From NCBI GenBank assembly GCA_001430745.1, contig KQ482018.1, forward strand, positions 1,386,259 through 1,413,211: 26,953 nt of DNA, written 5' to 3'. This document shows positions 1 through 9,372 of this stretch, piece after piece. Position numbers and translations under genes: made by a program. The DNA comes from Auxenochlorella pyrenoidosa. Taxonomy: Eukaryota; Chlorophyta; Trebouxiophyceae; Chlorellales; Chlorellaceae. Below the pieces are notes generated by a model. It made no database searches and was not told where the DNA came from. It saw only the letters and a list, made by a program, of their open reading frames with translations. Every line of letters begins with the position of its first letter. Positions within the stretch are counted from its first letter, which is position 1.

Positions 1-311
1 GTGGTTGCGCTCAGCATGTTTTCTGGCAGGGCATGCGCTCTGGCATACCAGTTCTTCAACTGCCTGTGCCTGCACCGAAAGGATGAGCTGCCGCTAGCGT
101 ATCAAGCCCTGACCACACTGCGGGGGCCATTGACGACTGCAGACATCGCATGGTGGAGCCAAGACCGATATGTGCAGCGAGTTACGGCTTGTGATGCGCT
201 TGTTGCTAAGCAGAGGCTTCGGGAACACGCCTCCCAGAATTGTAGCTGGGTCCTAGGGCCCGCCGGCCCTAAAAGCTAGGCTGTGCGGCGTGTCCGCATT
301 GTCTCTTGCAG
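1..311 (+). other. Probable intron or upstream part of the kinase gene
   Basis: This stretch precedes the first exon I can assign. It ends in an acceptor-like sequence (TCTCTTGCAG at 302-311), so its right part is intron. Frame 1 is open from 1 to 279, but the translation shows no kinase feature: there is no glycine loop and no VAIK lysine. It is therefore probably intron read-through, although a short upstream exon cannot be excluded. A perfect 7-base inverted repeat, TAGGGCC/GGCCCTA with a 4-base loop, lies at 254-271. Its role is unknown. Confidence 0.5.
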
Positions 312-2701
312 GAAGTGGCGTTGCTACGGCGCCTGAGGCACCCCAACATCGTGCAGTTCCTGGCCGTCAGCATTTCAGGCGCGCCAGGCCGGGGAGCGGG
401 GACTGCGTGCAGTAGCTGGCGGGCCTTTGCAGGCATTTCGTGCCCCGCCCTACGCCCCTTTCCCCCGTCAGGCTCCTAGCTGTGCAGGTCTTGCCAACAG
501 CCCGCACCTCCTGGTTGCACCCCTCCGCAAAACCCAGCCCTGACCCGGCCCTGCCGCAGAGCGACGAGGCATCCTGCTCATGGAGTTCTGCCCAGGGCGC
601 GACCTGGATGCTGCCATGCACGCCTGCTCCCGCACCTCGGGTGCTCGCCTGTTTGACTGGTGGGTGAACGAGTCGGCAGGTGGCGCACCCAAACCGAGGC
701 GGCAGCGCTGCTCGCCATGCTGTATGACCCAGAGTGCAGAATCAGACGTTTCCCCCTCATGCTGCCCTGCTGCCTGACTGCAGGTACAGCCGGTGAGACG
801 TTGCTCACCCAGGAAGGCAGGGGGAAGGCCCGCTGGTGGTGGGCTTGTGCACCATGCTAATGATTGCCGACTAGTGCAGCGCCTGTTTGATAGCTATCCC
901 GGCCTTATTGCCTGTGCGGCCCCCCACCCCACCCCCACCCACCCGAACTCACTGCTGCGCACCGCCCACACCGCAGCGGGCGCAAGGTCGCAACCGAGAT
1001 TGCCAGCGGGCTGGCCTGTGAGTGCCGGCGTGCCCCCTGCGACCCTGGAGGCCTTCTCAGAGGCCTGCCTGGAGGCGCTGCACCTTGGCCTTGGCCCCAT
1101 CCTCCATCCAGCCTGCTTTCCAGCCCCACTCTGTGGCCCTCCCTACATCCCTGTCCAAGCACACAGTACCGGGAACTCAAGCCTTGTGACATCGCACGCC
1201 CTGCCTGCCTCCGTACCTCCAGACCTGCACCACCGCCGCATCCTGCACCTTGACCTCAAGCCCCACAACGTGCTGATGGCTTCAGACGGCACCGCCAAGA
1301 TCGGGGATGTCGGCTTTGCCAGGCGAGCCGGCACTGAGTGCAGATGTGCATGCACAGCGCTGTGAGGGGGGGGGATGCATATAGACATGGTGGAGGATTG
1401 CAGTCCATTCTTTGCAGTTGGACTCATCGGGAGCCATGAAAGGTGGGATCGTGGTTTGGCCAGCCATGGTGTCGGCTGCAGGCGCACGCCGTGCAGTCAT
1501 GCTCTTGCTAAGGGCAGTGAACTGCATGCCCAGGCATGCAATGCAACACTGGCCTGGCTTGCGCTTGCAGGCTCATGCACCGCACCCACCTGACAGTCAG
1601 CGGGCGATTCGGCACTTTTGACTGGGCGGCACCCGAGGCAAGCGGGTGCCTCTTCTCTCGGTCAAATCTGGGCGGTCTCTGAGAACTCTGCCCTTGTACC
1701 CCTGCCTGCCTGCCCTGAGGTCTGCCCGCTCTGGGCGCGGCATCGCTTCACAAGGCTCCTTGCTCCCTTGCCTGGCAGATCCTCCTGGGCCGGGGCGCCA
1801 CCGAGAAGAGCGACATCTACTCTTTTGGCGTCCTGCTGCACGGCATCTGCACTGGTGGGTGCTGCACGGGTGGGGCCAGGCAGTGCTCCTGAGGGGTTTT
1901 AGGGGACAAATGGCAGGTGCTGCATGCATGGGGGCATAGCTGCACATCCCATCTCTGTCTCCCGTTCACAACATGCAGAGTGCCCCCCTGCTCTCCCCTG
2001 GTGCAGGCGAGCCGCCGCGGCGCGGCCAGATGCCGCCGCTGCGCGTGCCCGAGCACTGCCCCGTTGAGGTGGCGGCCCTCCACCTGCGGTGCACCTCTGA
2101 GGACCCCGAGGAGCGCCCCTCGGCGGCAGAGCTGCTGGAGTCGCTGCGGCGCCTGCCGCCGGCGCGGCGGCCGCCGCAGGGGCAGCCCGCCCCAGGCACG
2201 CCGCCGCAGCTGTCGGTGCAGGACCAGGTGCACAAGTCTGCCGGCGGGTCCAGCCGGGCAGAGCAAGCACCTGATGGGCAGAGCCTCGCCTCCAGCCTGC
2301 CGCAACCTGAGCAGGGACAGCAGCCCACCGGCGGCGCTCGGCCTGCGCATGCCCCCGCCAGTGTCCTGCCTTCCCCATTTGCAGCGGCGGCGGCGTGGGG
2401 GCCAGCCAGAGCGCCCTCCCTGCCGAGGTCGAGCCGCGGCAGGCTGAAGCGCAATGTGATCGAGGCGCCGCTGCGCTCCTTCAGCTGGGAGCCGCCAGGC
2501 AGAAGCTTGACCTCTCCCTTTGCAACTGCACGAGCAACCATGCCAGAACCGCCCGCGGCATCGCCTGTGTACACCCGCGCAAGGGCCAGGCGCGGCGGCA
2601 GTGGGCCACGTGCCGCACGCTCTGCGAGCTGGCAGCCAACAGCTACCACGGAAGCCTCTGCCGATGCCCACCCAGTCGCAGCAGGCCTGCATGGCCAGTA
2701 G
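312..2701 (+). CDS. Protein kinase, tyrosine-kinase-like (Raf/MAPKKK-like) family, 5' partial
   Basis: Serine/threonine protein kinase that would phosphorylate cellular proteins; the substrate is unknown. Visible exons are 312-378, 560-659, 784-792, 977-1017, 1223-1322 (or to 1337), 1571-1637, 1779-1854 and 2007-2701, giving 384 codons plus TAG. In order the protein shows the alpha-C region and beta-4 (EVALLRRLRHPNIVQF), the hinge (LLMEFC), the catalytic loop HLDLKPHNVL, DVG in place of DFG, the P+1 region GTFDWAAPE, the F-helix segment SDIYSFGVLL, and EDPEERPSAAELL at the end of the C-lobe. About 170 residues rich in Ser, Pro, Arg and Ala follow with no recognisable domain. The glycine loop and VAIK lysine must lie left of the window. 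The key Asp, Lys and Asn of the catalytic loop are present, so an active enzyme is likely. The exon starting at 1223 can end at 1322 (GC donor) or 1337 (GT donor). The first leaves the usual spacing after DVGFAR, the second adds RAGTE. The family call is firm; the subfamily is not. Confidence 0.85.
784..792 (+). other. Nine-base micro-exon of the kinase gene
   Basis: Nine bases (GTACAGCCG) are flanked by an acceptor (GACTGCAG) and a donor (GTGAGA). They are phase-compatible on both sides, because the preceding exon ends with TG and the following exon starts with C. Including them yields LFDWYSRGRKVATEIASGLA, the alpha-D to alpha-E segment expected in algal TKL kinases (W-Y-x-R-G-R/K). Skipping them keeps the reading frame but removes the Trp-Tyr-Ser codons. 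The existence of the exon is inferred from phase and motif only. Confidence 0.7.
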
Positions 2702-3340
2702 ACTGCACAAGACATTGCGCGGCTGGGTGCTCCTGATGACCTCCCGTGTGACTTTCACATTGAAGTCTGGTGTTCTCCTTTTCTGACAATGCGTCGCTGA
2801 CATCTCTCTGCCACTCTCGGTTTTGCTTGCAAGCGCTGCATGCGCCCAGCCACTTTGCTATGCATGTTGATTGCCATGTGTGTTGCTGCTATATCTCTGC
2901 CACTGCTGGCCTGCTTGCAAGGCTCTGCATGCGCCTGGCACTTTGCCATGCATGTCGACTGCCATGTGCATTGTTGAGCTTCTATATGCTAGACGCCCTT
3001 CAATTCAAAAAGATTGGAGGGGAAGTGTGGTTCTAAGACCTCTCTCTTAGAGTCGTGTTGGACGCGGAACGGCACATTGCAGCCCACCCAGCCCATGACA
3101 ACAGTTGCCGGCAGCCTGTCGAACAATGCACCTCCAGCAAGGAGCAGGCCGTTCAGCGCTGACGCTCTGCTTCAGCCACAACCTCTTCCGTGGCGCTTGC
3201 TCCACGCCCAGGTCCCACGGTGCTGACCCGGCTGGCGACACCGCCTCTTCAAGGCGAGCAGCGGGCACGCCACTGGCCTTTATGTGGGCCTGTTACCATC
3301 TTCACTTTAGAGCCTGGCAACCTATCCCAGCGGCACAGTG
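2702..3340. other. Convergent intergenic region holding two 3' UTRs
   Basis: This is the tail-to-tail space between the kinase stop codon and the MBO2-like stop codon, so it must hold both 3' UTRs and both poly(A) sites. I found neither TGTAA nor AATAAA in the sense of either gene. It contains a two-copy imperfect tandem duplication at 2805-2982. A perfect 7-base hairpin, TCTAAGA/TCTTAGA with a 6-base loop, lies at 3032-3051 and could mark a transcript end. The segment is more AT-rich than the flanking exons. No open frame here resembles a protein. Confidence 0.7.
2805..2982. repeat. Imperfect tandem duplication, two copies of about 89 bases
   Basis: Copy one (about 2805-2893) and copy two (about 2894-2982) share, in the same order, TCTCTGCCACT, GCTTGCAAG, CTCTGCATGCGCC or its variant, CACTTTGC-ATGCATGT and TGCCATGTG, with small indels. 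The repeat lies in the presumed 3' UTR of the kinase gene. Each copy carries the palindrome GCATGC. It does not look like a transposon terminus. Confidence 0.8.
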
Positions 3341-6300
3341 CTATGTTGCGCAGGCTGCTGCTGGGGCCGGCCAGTTGGCCGCAGATGCCTGCGCACCAAT
3401 TTGTAGCTGCTGTTGCCCGCCTGGGTTGTCTGCTGCTGATACTGCCTCCAGTGCTGCACGCTGCAGGGCCACCGTTACCGCTGCGGGGCGCTCCGAGGGC
3501 TTGAAGGGCTTGAAGGCAGCGGGGAAGGGCTTGGGGACCCCCAGGTCCTCCGGAATGTAGGCCTGCAGTGCGTGATATGGGCAAGACATTGGGGCAAGAC
3601 GTTCAGGGCTTGCACTGACTCTGTACGACATTCAGACAGCAGCAGTGCATACGATGCTGTGTTTACCAGCGCCGAGTCTTTGCACGGGCCCATCAACCAG
3701 CAGCAGCCTGGCCCCCCCACCTGCGGGCGCGGCGAGGCGGTGGACCGCAGCGTGCCCAGCAGGCCGTCCGCCTTGAGCCGCCGCAGCTCCGCCGCCTGCG
3801 CCCGCACCTCCGCCTCCGCGGCGCGATCCCGCTCTTGCCGCTCAAACTCCTGCGTTGCGATGAGAAATGATGACCCTCATGGTGGGCTGATGTAGTGACG
3901 ATGCAATTAAGGGCATGCTTGTGCTCGTTCAGTGTATCCCCGAAGCTGGCTGTCAGCCTCCAGCCACTCGGCTTGCCCAAAACCGTTAGCCTTCAGCAGC
4001 TGCATGCAGCAGGGGTAGTCAAGTCTATCCCTAAGCTAGCACAAGCCGCCGCTCAACAGCGCCACCTCACTGTGTCTGCCCCCGCGGTTGGCGGCCGCCC
4101 TGCAGCCATGTTTTGCTTAGCTTGCGCCAGCTCAGCTGCTAGCGTGTCACGGTCGGCGGCACATTTGAGGGACAGTGCCTGCACGGGGCCGGCAGGCAAG
4201 CCTGAGGCACCGGCACCAATTGCTGCCATGCCACCTTCAGAATGCTTCCCACGTGCTGGCTCAAGCCTAAACTCTGCTCTTGCGCACCCAGGATTGTCTT
4301 GAGCACATGCAGCAACAGGCACCATGTATGCCTAGGCAGCCCGCAAAGGTGTGGAGTTCCTTGACCCCCCCTCCTTCCTGGTCCGCCACCCGCCTCAACA
4401 AGCCCGCACACACACACACATGATCAACCCCGGCCCCCCTCACCTGGTAGAGCGACAGCTCGCTGACCGTGGCCATCATGCGCCGCGTCAGCTGCTGCTG
4501 CTGCCGCCGCGCCTCGTTCATGCCCACCGCCAGCCCCAGGGCGGGGTCGTGCGAGGCCCGCGCCTTGTCCACCAGCCCCTCGGTCAGCCGCTCCAGCTCC
4601 TCCAGGACAGAGTCCTTCTGCGGGCCGGGGACGAGGGTGCCCGGGGCATGCAGGCGCTTGTCAAGGCTGGGGAGCGCCCTGGGCATCGCTGCCCGTCAGG
4701 AAGGAACCCATGAGGGGCAGGCAAGCCGCACAGGAGGGCCACGGCAGCCGTGAGGAGGGTCTCCAGGTGACAAGGATGCACAGAGGTGGTGAGCAAAAGG
4801 TGCACTCGCACGCCGCGCTGCAGGCACCAGGCCTGCCACGGTGGCAGTGCATGCCGCGCCGCAGACACCCGGAGGGCCTGCCACAGTGGCCGTGCATGCC
4901 GGCTGCCCCGCCAGCCCCAGGGGCCCCGCGCGCCTGCACCGCCAGGTCTTTGCGCGCCGCCAGCCGCTCCTCAATGGTGGCCAGCCGCGCGCCCAGCTCC
5001 TCCCGGCTGGGCAGCTTGCCGGGCAGCATGCGCCAGGAGTCGCGGCAGTCCCTGGGCGCCTCCAGCGCCGCGCCCAGCCCCTCAGCCTCCCTGCGCGCCC
5101 GCAGCACGTCGGCCTTGAGCGCCGCGATCTGGCGGTCGTAGGACACCACGTCGGGGGCGGTCTTGTGCGTGGCCGACAGCCGGCGCTGCAGCTCCGCCAC
5201 CTCCAGCTGCAGCAGCCGCATGTCGTCGTCGCAGCGCTGCAGGGCCACGGTGCCTGCGCCGGGCGGAGGCAGGCAGTGGAGGAGCGTAAAAACTGTCATA
5301 GGCGGCAACCGTTCTGCACGGCCAGGCTTGACTATTCCAAGCTCGCTGGCTCGCACTTTAGGGCAACTCATTGGCTGTACTTCCATCAACAGGACCCCTA
5401 GGATCTCTGGAATGCCCAGCAGCGCCAGCCGGCATGCCGCCCCCCCCCTAGGCACCGCTCACCATCGTCCAGCTCCCGCTGCAGCGCCGCCGACCGCTCA
5501 AACAGGCCCACCATCTCCTCGTTGCGCTCCAGCAGAGCCGCCTGCGAGGCCGCCCTGGCCGCCACCGCCGCAGCCTTGCGCGCAGCCAGCTGGTCCATCC
5601 CCTCCCCAGCCTCGGCCGCGCCCCGCGCCAGCAGCGCGTGCTCAATGCCCACGCCGTCGGCGGCCTCCGCCACCGCTGCGGCCTTGCACCGCGCCGCCGC
5701 CAGCTGGCCCGCCAGCAGGGCCTTATCGGCCTGGGAGGCTGCCCGGGAGCGCTCCTCGCGCCGCACGTCGTGCGCGGCGCCGTCGGCCCTGCGCTTGAGC
5801 TGCGTCAGCTCCTCCTCTGCGGCCGCCACGCGGTCCGCCAGGTCCTCGGCGCCTCTGCGCGCATACTCCAGCAGCCCCTTGAAGCGCCCCATCTGGCCGG
5901 ACATGAGGCCGCAGAGCTCCCGCAACTCGCTGTGCCCAGACTTGACCTGGGGGTGGGGAGGACACGGCAGCAAGGAGGGCAGTGGGAGGCCATGTGGGTG
6001 GGGGGCTCTGAGCCTCGTGCTATGCTCGTGCTGCAACGAACAAGACGAGCCTGCCAGGTGTGCCATCAAAGTGGATGCCGGGTACGTTGAACGGTGTCAC
6101 TGTGCAGCCGTTTAACCGCCCTGGTCAGTTGTGGGTGCACCCTCCCTGCACTGGCAACTGCTGCGCCTAGGTGGTTGCAAGCCCTGCACCCCCCCCCCCT
6201 CACCTCCCTCCGCTTCTTGTGCAGCTCCTCCACCTCGCCATCCTTGGCTTCAGCCTCATCAATGAGCGCGGCCAGCCTGCGCCAAGGCAGGCAGCAGAGG

Positions 6301-9127
6301 AGCATGTGAAGCCTCCAGACCAGGCTTACACAGGTGCTACTAGCACGAGCACCAAACAGCTGGTCCCTTGCCATGCCTGTAGCTGTCCAACACGCGGACG
6401 CGCCCATGTGTGCTGCAGCATGCAACCGGGCTCCTGCACAATCATACCCGCCAGGGCTAGGCGCGCTGGCCCCCTGACATCTCCCCCGCGCCACCCTGCC
6501 CCTGGGTCCCCCACCTGTGCAGCTGCTGGTTGAGGAAGCGCACGGCGCCGTCCCGCTGCGAGGTGGCCGCGCGGATGGCCTTGTCCCGCTCCTGCCCGGC
6601 AGCCCTCAGCGCCGCGCTCTCCTCGTCCAGCTGCCTGGCGTCAGCCAGGGCGGCCTTCAGCAGGCTGGACTGCACCTCCGTCTGCGGAGGTCAATCGGAG
6701 AATGCCATCCCCAAATGCTTTCCTAACAGGCATTTTTTGCCGGGAAGCACTGACAGCGCACGAACGCTCAGTCCCAGCTGGCAGATCAGGGCAGACCATC
6801 CCTCAAGGGCAGTGCGCAGGGTGCCAGCTGCCTCACCATCCTCTTCTCCGCCACCACCTGCTCCACCGCGCCCTCCACCTCGGCCTGCAGCGCTCGCGCC
6901 GCCTGCGCCGCCGCCGCCGCCTCCAGCTGGTCTGCCTCCAGCTGGCTGGCCAGGCTGTGCAGCGTGTTCTGCAGCCCCGGCAGCTGCTCCTGCAGCTGCA
7001 TGGCCTCCAGCTCGGCGCGGTTCAGGCGGCGCTGGGTGACCTCGCGCCCCCGCTGCTCGGCCCTGACGGCCTCGGCCTCGCGCTTGGCGTCGCCCTTCCT
7101 CTTCTTCACCTGCCGGGGCGGGGACAGTTCAGCAAGAGAAAGGGGTTTGCAATCACCTTTGCGCTCATTGCATCATTGTGACCAGCGCCATCCCACCATG
7201 CTGCTTCAAGCTGTGGCACATTTGCAAGCCTGCGCACCAAACTGCGGAACATGCCGCAGAAGCGCCGCCTTTTCCGCTGTTCCTGCTCCATGCCTATCCT
7301 CAGCAGGCGTTTGAGCCACAAGCAGGGGGTCAGCGGGCCTCACCTCAAGGTCCCACGAGACCTGCTCCGCCAACAGGCGCTCCGCCTCAACCTTGGCCAT
7401 CTCAATGTCGCGCGCCACCTCGTCCGCAGCGCGCTCCCGAGCCGCCACCGCGTTGGCGAGCTTGTCGTTGGCCCTGACAGCCGCCGCCTGCTGTTGCACC
7501 AGCTGCTGCGACTCCTGCAGCGCATGCTCCTGATGCGTATGGCGTCGCGCACAGCATGAAGAGCACGAAATGAGCACTTCCAGCATGTGCTGCATCTCAC
7601 TAAGCATGAAAGCTCTCAGCCCTTGGCCGCATTTAACAAGATGCCCGCACCACAGGTGCTGTCACCCTCCACCCTTGGCCCTACGGCTTTACATTGACTC
7701 GCGCCTCATCCCTCTGACCCACTTGACCAACAGGCCTGGACACTTGCCTGCATCTGGCCTTCCTCTGCGGCATCGCAAGCCCTCAGCTGCGCCGCCAGCT
7801 CGGCCTCCTCCTCCCGCAGCGCGCGCAGCTGCGCCACCGCCAGGTCAGCCAGGTGCCGCGCCCGGCCGGGCTGCAGGTCTGCGCTGGACAGCGCCTCCCG
7901 CTCCTCCTCCAGCGCGCTGCGCAGGGCGCCCACCTCCTGCTGCAGCTGCAACACGCAAAGGGAGAGCGCTAGTTGACACAATGCAGGTGATGTGAACCTG
8001 CCAGGAGCTTGCAGCACGGCAGCCCGAGCAGCGCGGCAGCACATGTGCATGCATGTTCAACCTGCGCATCACGTCCAGCCAACTATGGCCCTTTTTTCGC
8101 CCAGCACCGATGCATGCCCGTGCGCCAGCCCCCAGCTCACCGCATCGAGCTTGGCTGCCACCTGGGCAGCCTCGCGCTGCGCCGCGCCCGCCCGCACGCG
8201 CTCCGCCTCCAGCTGGCCCTGCAGCAGCGCCACGTCGTCGCGCGCCAGCTTGAGCTCCGGCGCCAGCTCAGCTCGCCGCTCCTCCTCTGCCTCTGCCAGC
8301 TTGGTGCTCAGGTGCGCCAGGCGCTGCGCCATCGCCTCGCCCTGCCGCCGCGCCGCCTCCTCGCCGTCTGCTGCTGCCGCAGCCTAGTGGTTGGGAGCGC
8401 AAGAAAGGGCAGAGGAATACATGCCTCGCCACAAAATAAACACAAGCAGCAGTCGATGCAAATGCAGTTGCATCCCACATCAAAGGTGGCGCCACCAAAT
8501 CGGCACACATTGCGTTTGTGCGCCCGCCATCCCCGGCCGAACATGATGCAACTGCAAGCCATCATGCCCACATCCAGCTACCAACAGACACTTGAAGAGC
8601 TGGAAACCGCTTGGGCCCACCTCTCGTGCCGCTCTGTCACGCTCATCTCGCACTTGGTCGATGAGCTGGATGGGGTCGGTTATGCCACGCTCTTGCCACT
8701 CGACCTGCGTGCGCACCGCCTGCACCTGCACCAGCAGCCCCGCCAGGTGCTGCTGCAGGGCTGCTAGATCTGATACCGCACGCAGTGCCGCATGCTGCAG
8801 CTGGGCATAAGCGCCACGGGCTGCTGCCACGCGGACTGCAGGCGCTGGCAGCGGTGGCGGCGGGTGCAAGGCGCTGGCGCTGGTGCTGGGCGGGGAGCTG
8901 CCGCGCTCCAGGGCATCCAGAGCCTGCGTCAGGGGCGTGAATTCACAGTCTTTAGGGGGATGGGGCGGTCCAGAGCCGCCAGGGCACGTTCCGACACTGG
9001 TCTTCTTTTGCTGCCATTCCGCCATGGCGCCGACTGTGCCCACCCGAGGTGCCGCGGACTGTAACAGCAGCGACTCCAGCTCCGCAGCGGCCGACCCGGC
9101 CTCCTCGTCGCTGGAGGACGCCGACAT
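3341..9127 (-). CDS. MBO2: MBO2/CCDC146-type flagellar coiled-coil protein
   Basis: Homologue of Chlamydomonas MBO2 and animal CCDC146, long coiled-coil proteins of the axoneme/basal body needed for normal flagellar waveform. Exons in transcript order: 9127-8621, 8383-8141, 7945-7748, 7529-7344, 7109-6837, 6681-6515, 6276-6204, 5946-5463, 5253-4934 (or to 4940), 4617-4444, 4178-4071, 3849-3721 and 3562-3341. All phases agree and give 1027 aa; human CCDC146 is about 955. Almost the whole chain is Glu/Arg/Ala/Leu heptad coiled coil. The family signature is in the last third: the segment around ERLTEGLVDKA (after about residue 817), MMATVSELSLYQALSL, and near the C-terminus AYIPEDLGVPKPF followed by PFKPSE (residues 973-978). 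These align without gaps to the family as I recall it. The usual Met-Arg-His-Ile tail after that motif is missing; an unrelated Ala/Gln-rich tail replaces it. I chose the ATG at 9127 over an in-frame ATG at 9322, which lies only 50 bases from the divergent MICU start. That choice is uncertain. Confidence 0.85.
4831..4920. repeat. Two-copy tandem duplication inside an MBO2 intron
   Basis: Bases 4831-4856 and 4876-4901 are 26-base copies with two mismatches and a 45-base period. Both include GTGCATGCCG. They lie inside the intron between MBO2 exons 9 and 10 (4933-4618). The presence of intronic repeats explains the repeated peptide seen if this stretch is translated. Confidence 0.8.
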
Positions 9128-9372
9128 AGCCGCCGCAGGCGACCTGGCTTGCAGGCTTGTGCGCGCGACGCCTATTCTGCAGTTCGATCGCGGGGAAAAA
9201 GCGAAATGGAAGTGGAGATGCGTCCAAGATGAAGTGCAGCAGACGGTCCTCATCAAGGAAGGAATCGGCATTTTCCTCGTTGATGTATTGTTTGCGAGAG
9301 GCCGATCGCAGCGTTTAACCAATCACACCGCAAGGGACTCTCCTTAGCACAACCCTGGCTGGCCCTTCCCAA
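9128..9372. promoter_or_regulatory. Shared divergent 5' region of the MBO2 and MICU genes
   Basis: The two start codons point away from each other with 245 bases between them, so this stretch must contain both 5' UTRs and probably both core promoters. It is noticeably more AT-rich than the coding sequence. A CCAAT sequence (AACCAATCAC, 9317-9326) lies about 50 bases upstream of the MICU ATG. I see no TATA box. The MBO2 frame stays open through this region to 9322, so a longer MBO2 N-terminus cannot be excluded. Confidence 0.55.

Noticed and set aside
1..279. Frame-1 open reading frame at the left edge as a separate gene or kinase exon
   Set aside because: It has no kinase or other motif, and the following acceptor at 302-311 makes intron the simpler explanation.
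3032..3051. Hairpin TCTAAGA/TCTTAGA as a bacterial-type terminator
   Set aside because: The host is eukaryotic and no U-run follows. It is noted only as a structural element in the convergent 3' region.
4405..4421. CA-repeat and other short repeats as a CRISPR array or transposon end
   Set aside because: It is a simple microsatellite in an MBO2 intron. There are no spacers, no terminal inverted repeats and no target-site duplications, and the genome is eukaryotic.
9128..9322. Upstream in-frame ATG at 9322 as the MBO2 start
   Set aside because: It would leave only 50 bases to the divergent MICU ATG, and the added residues are Cys/His/Arg-mixed with no coiled-coil character. Kept only as an alternative.
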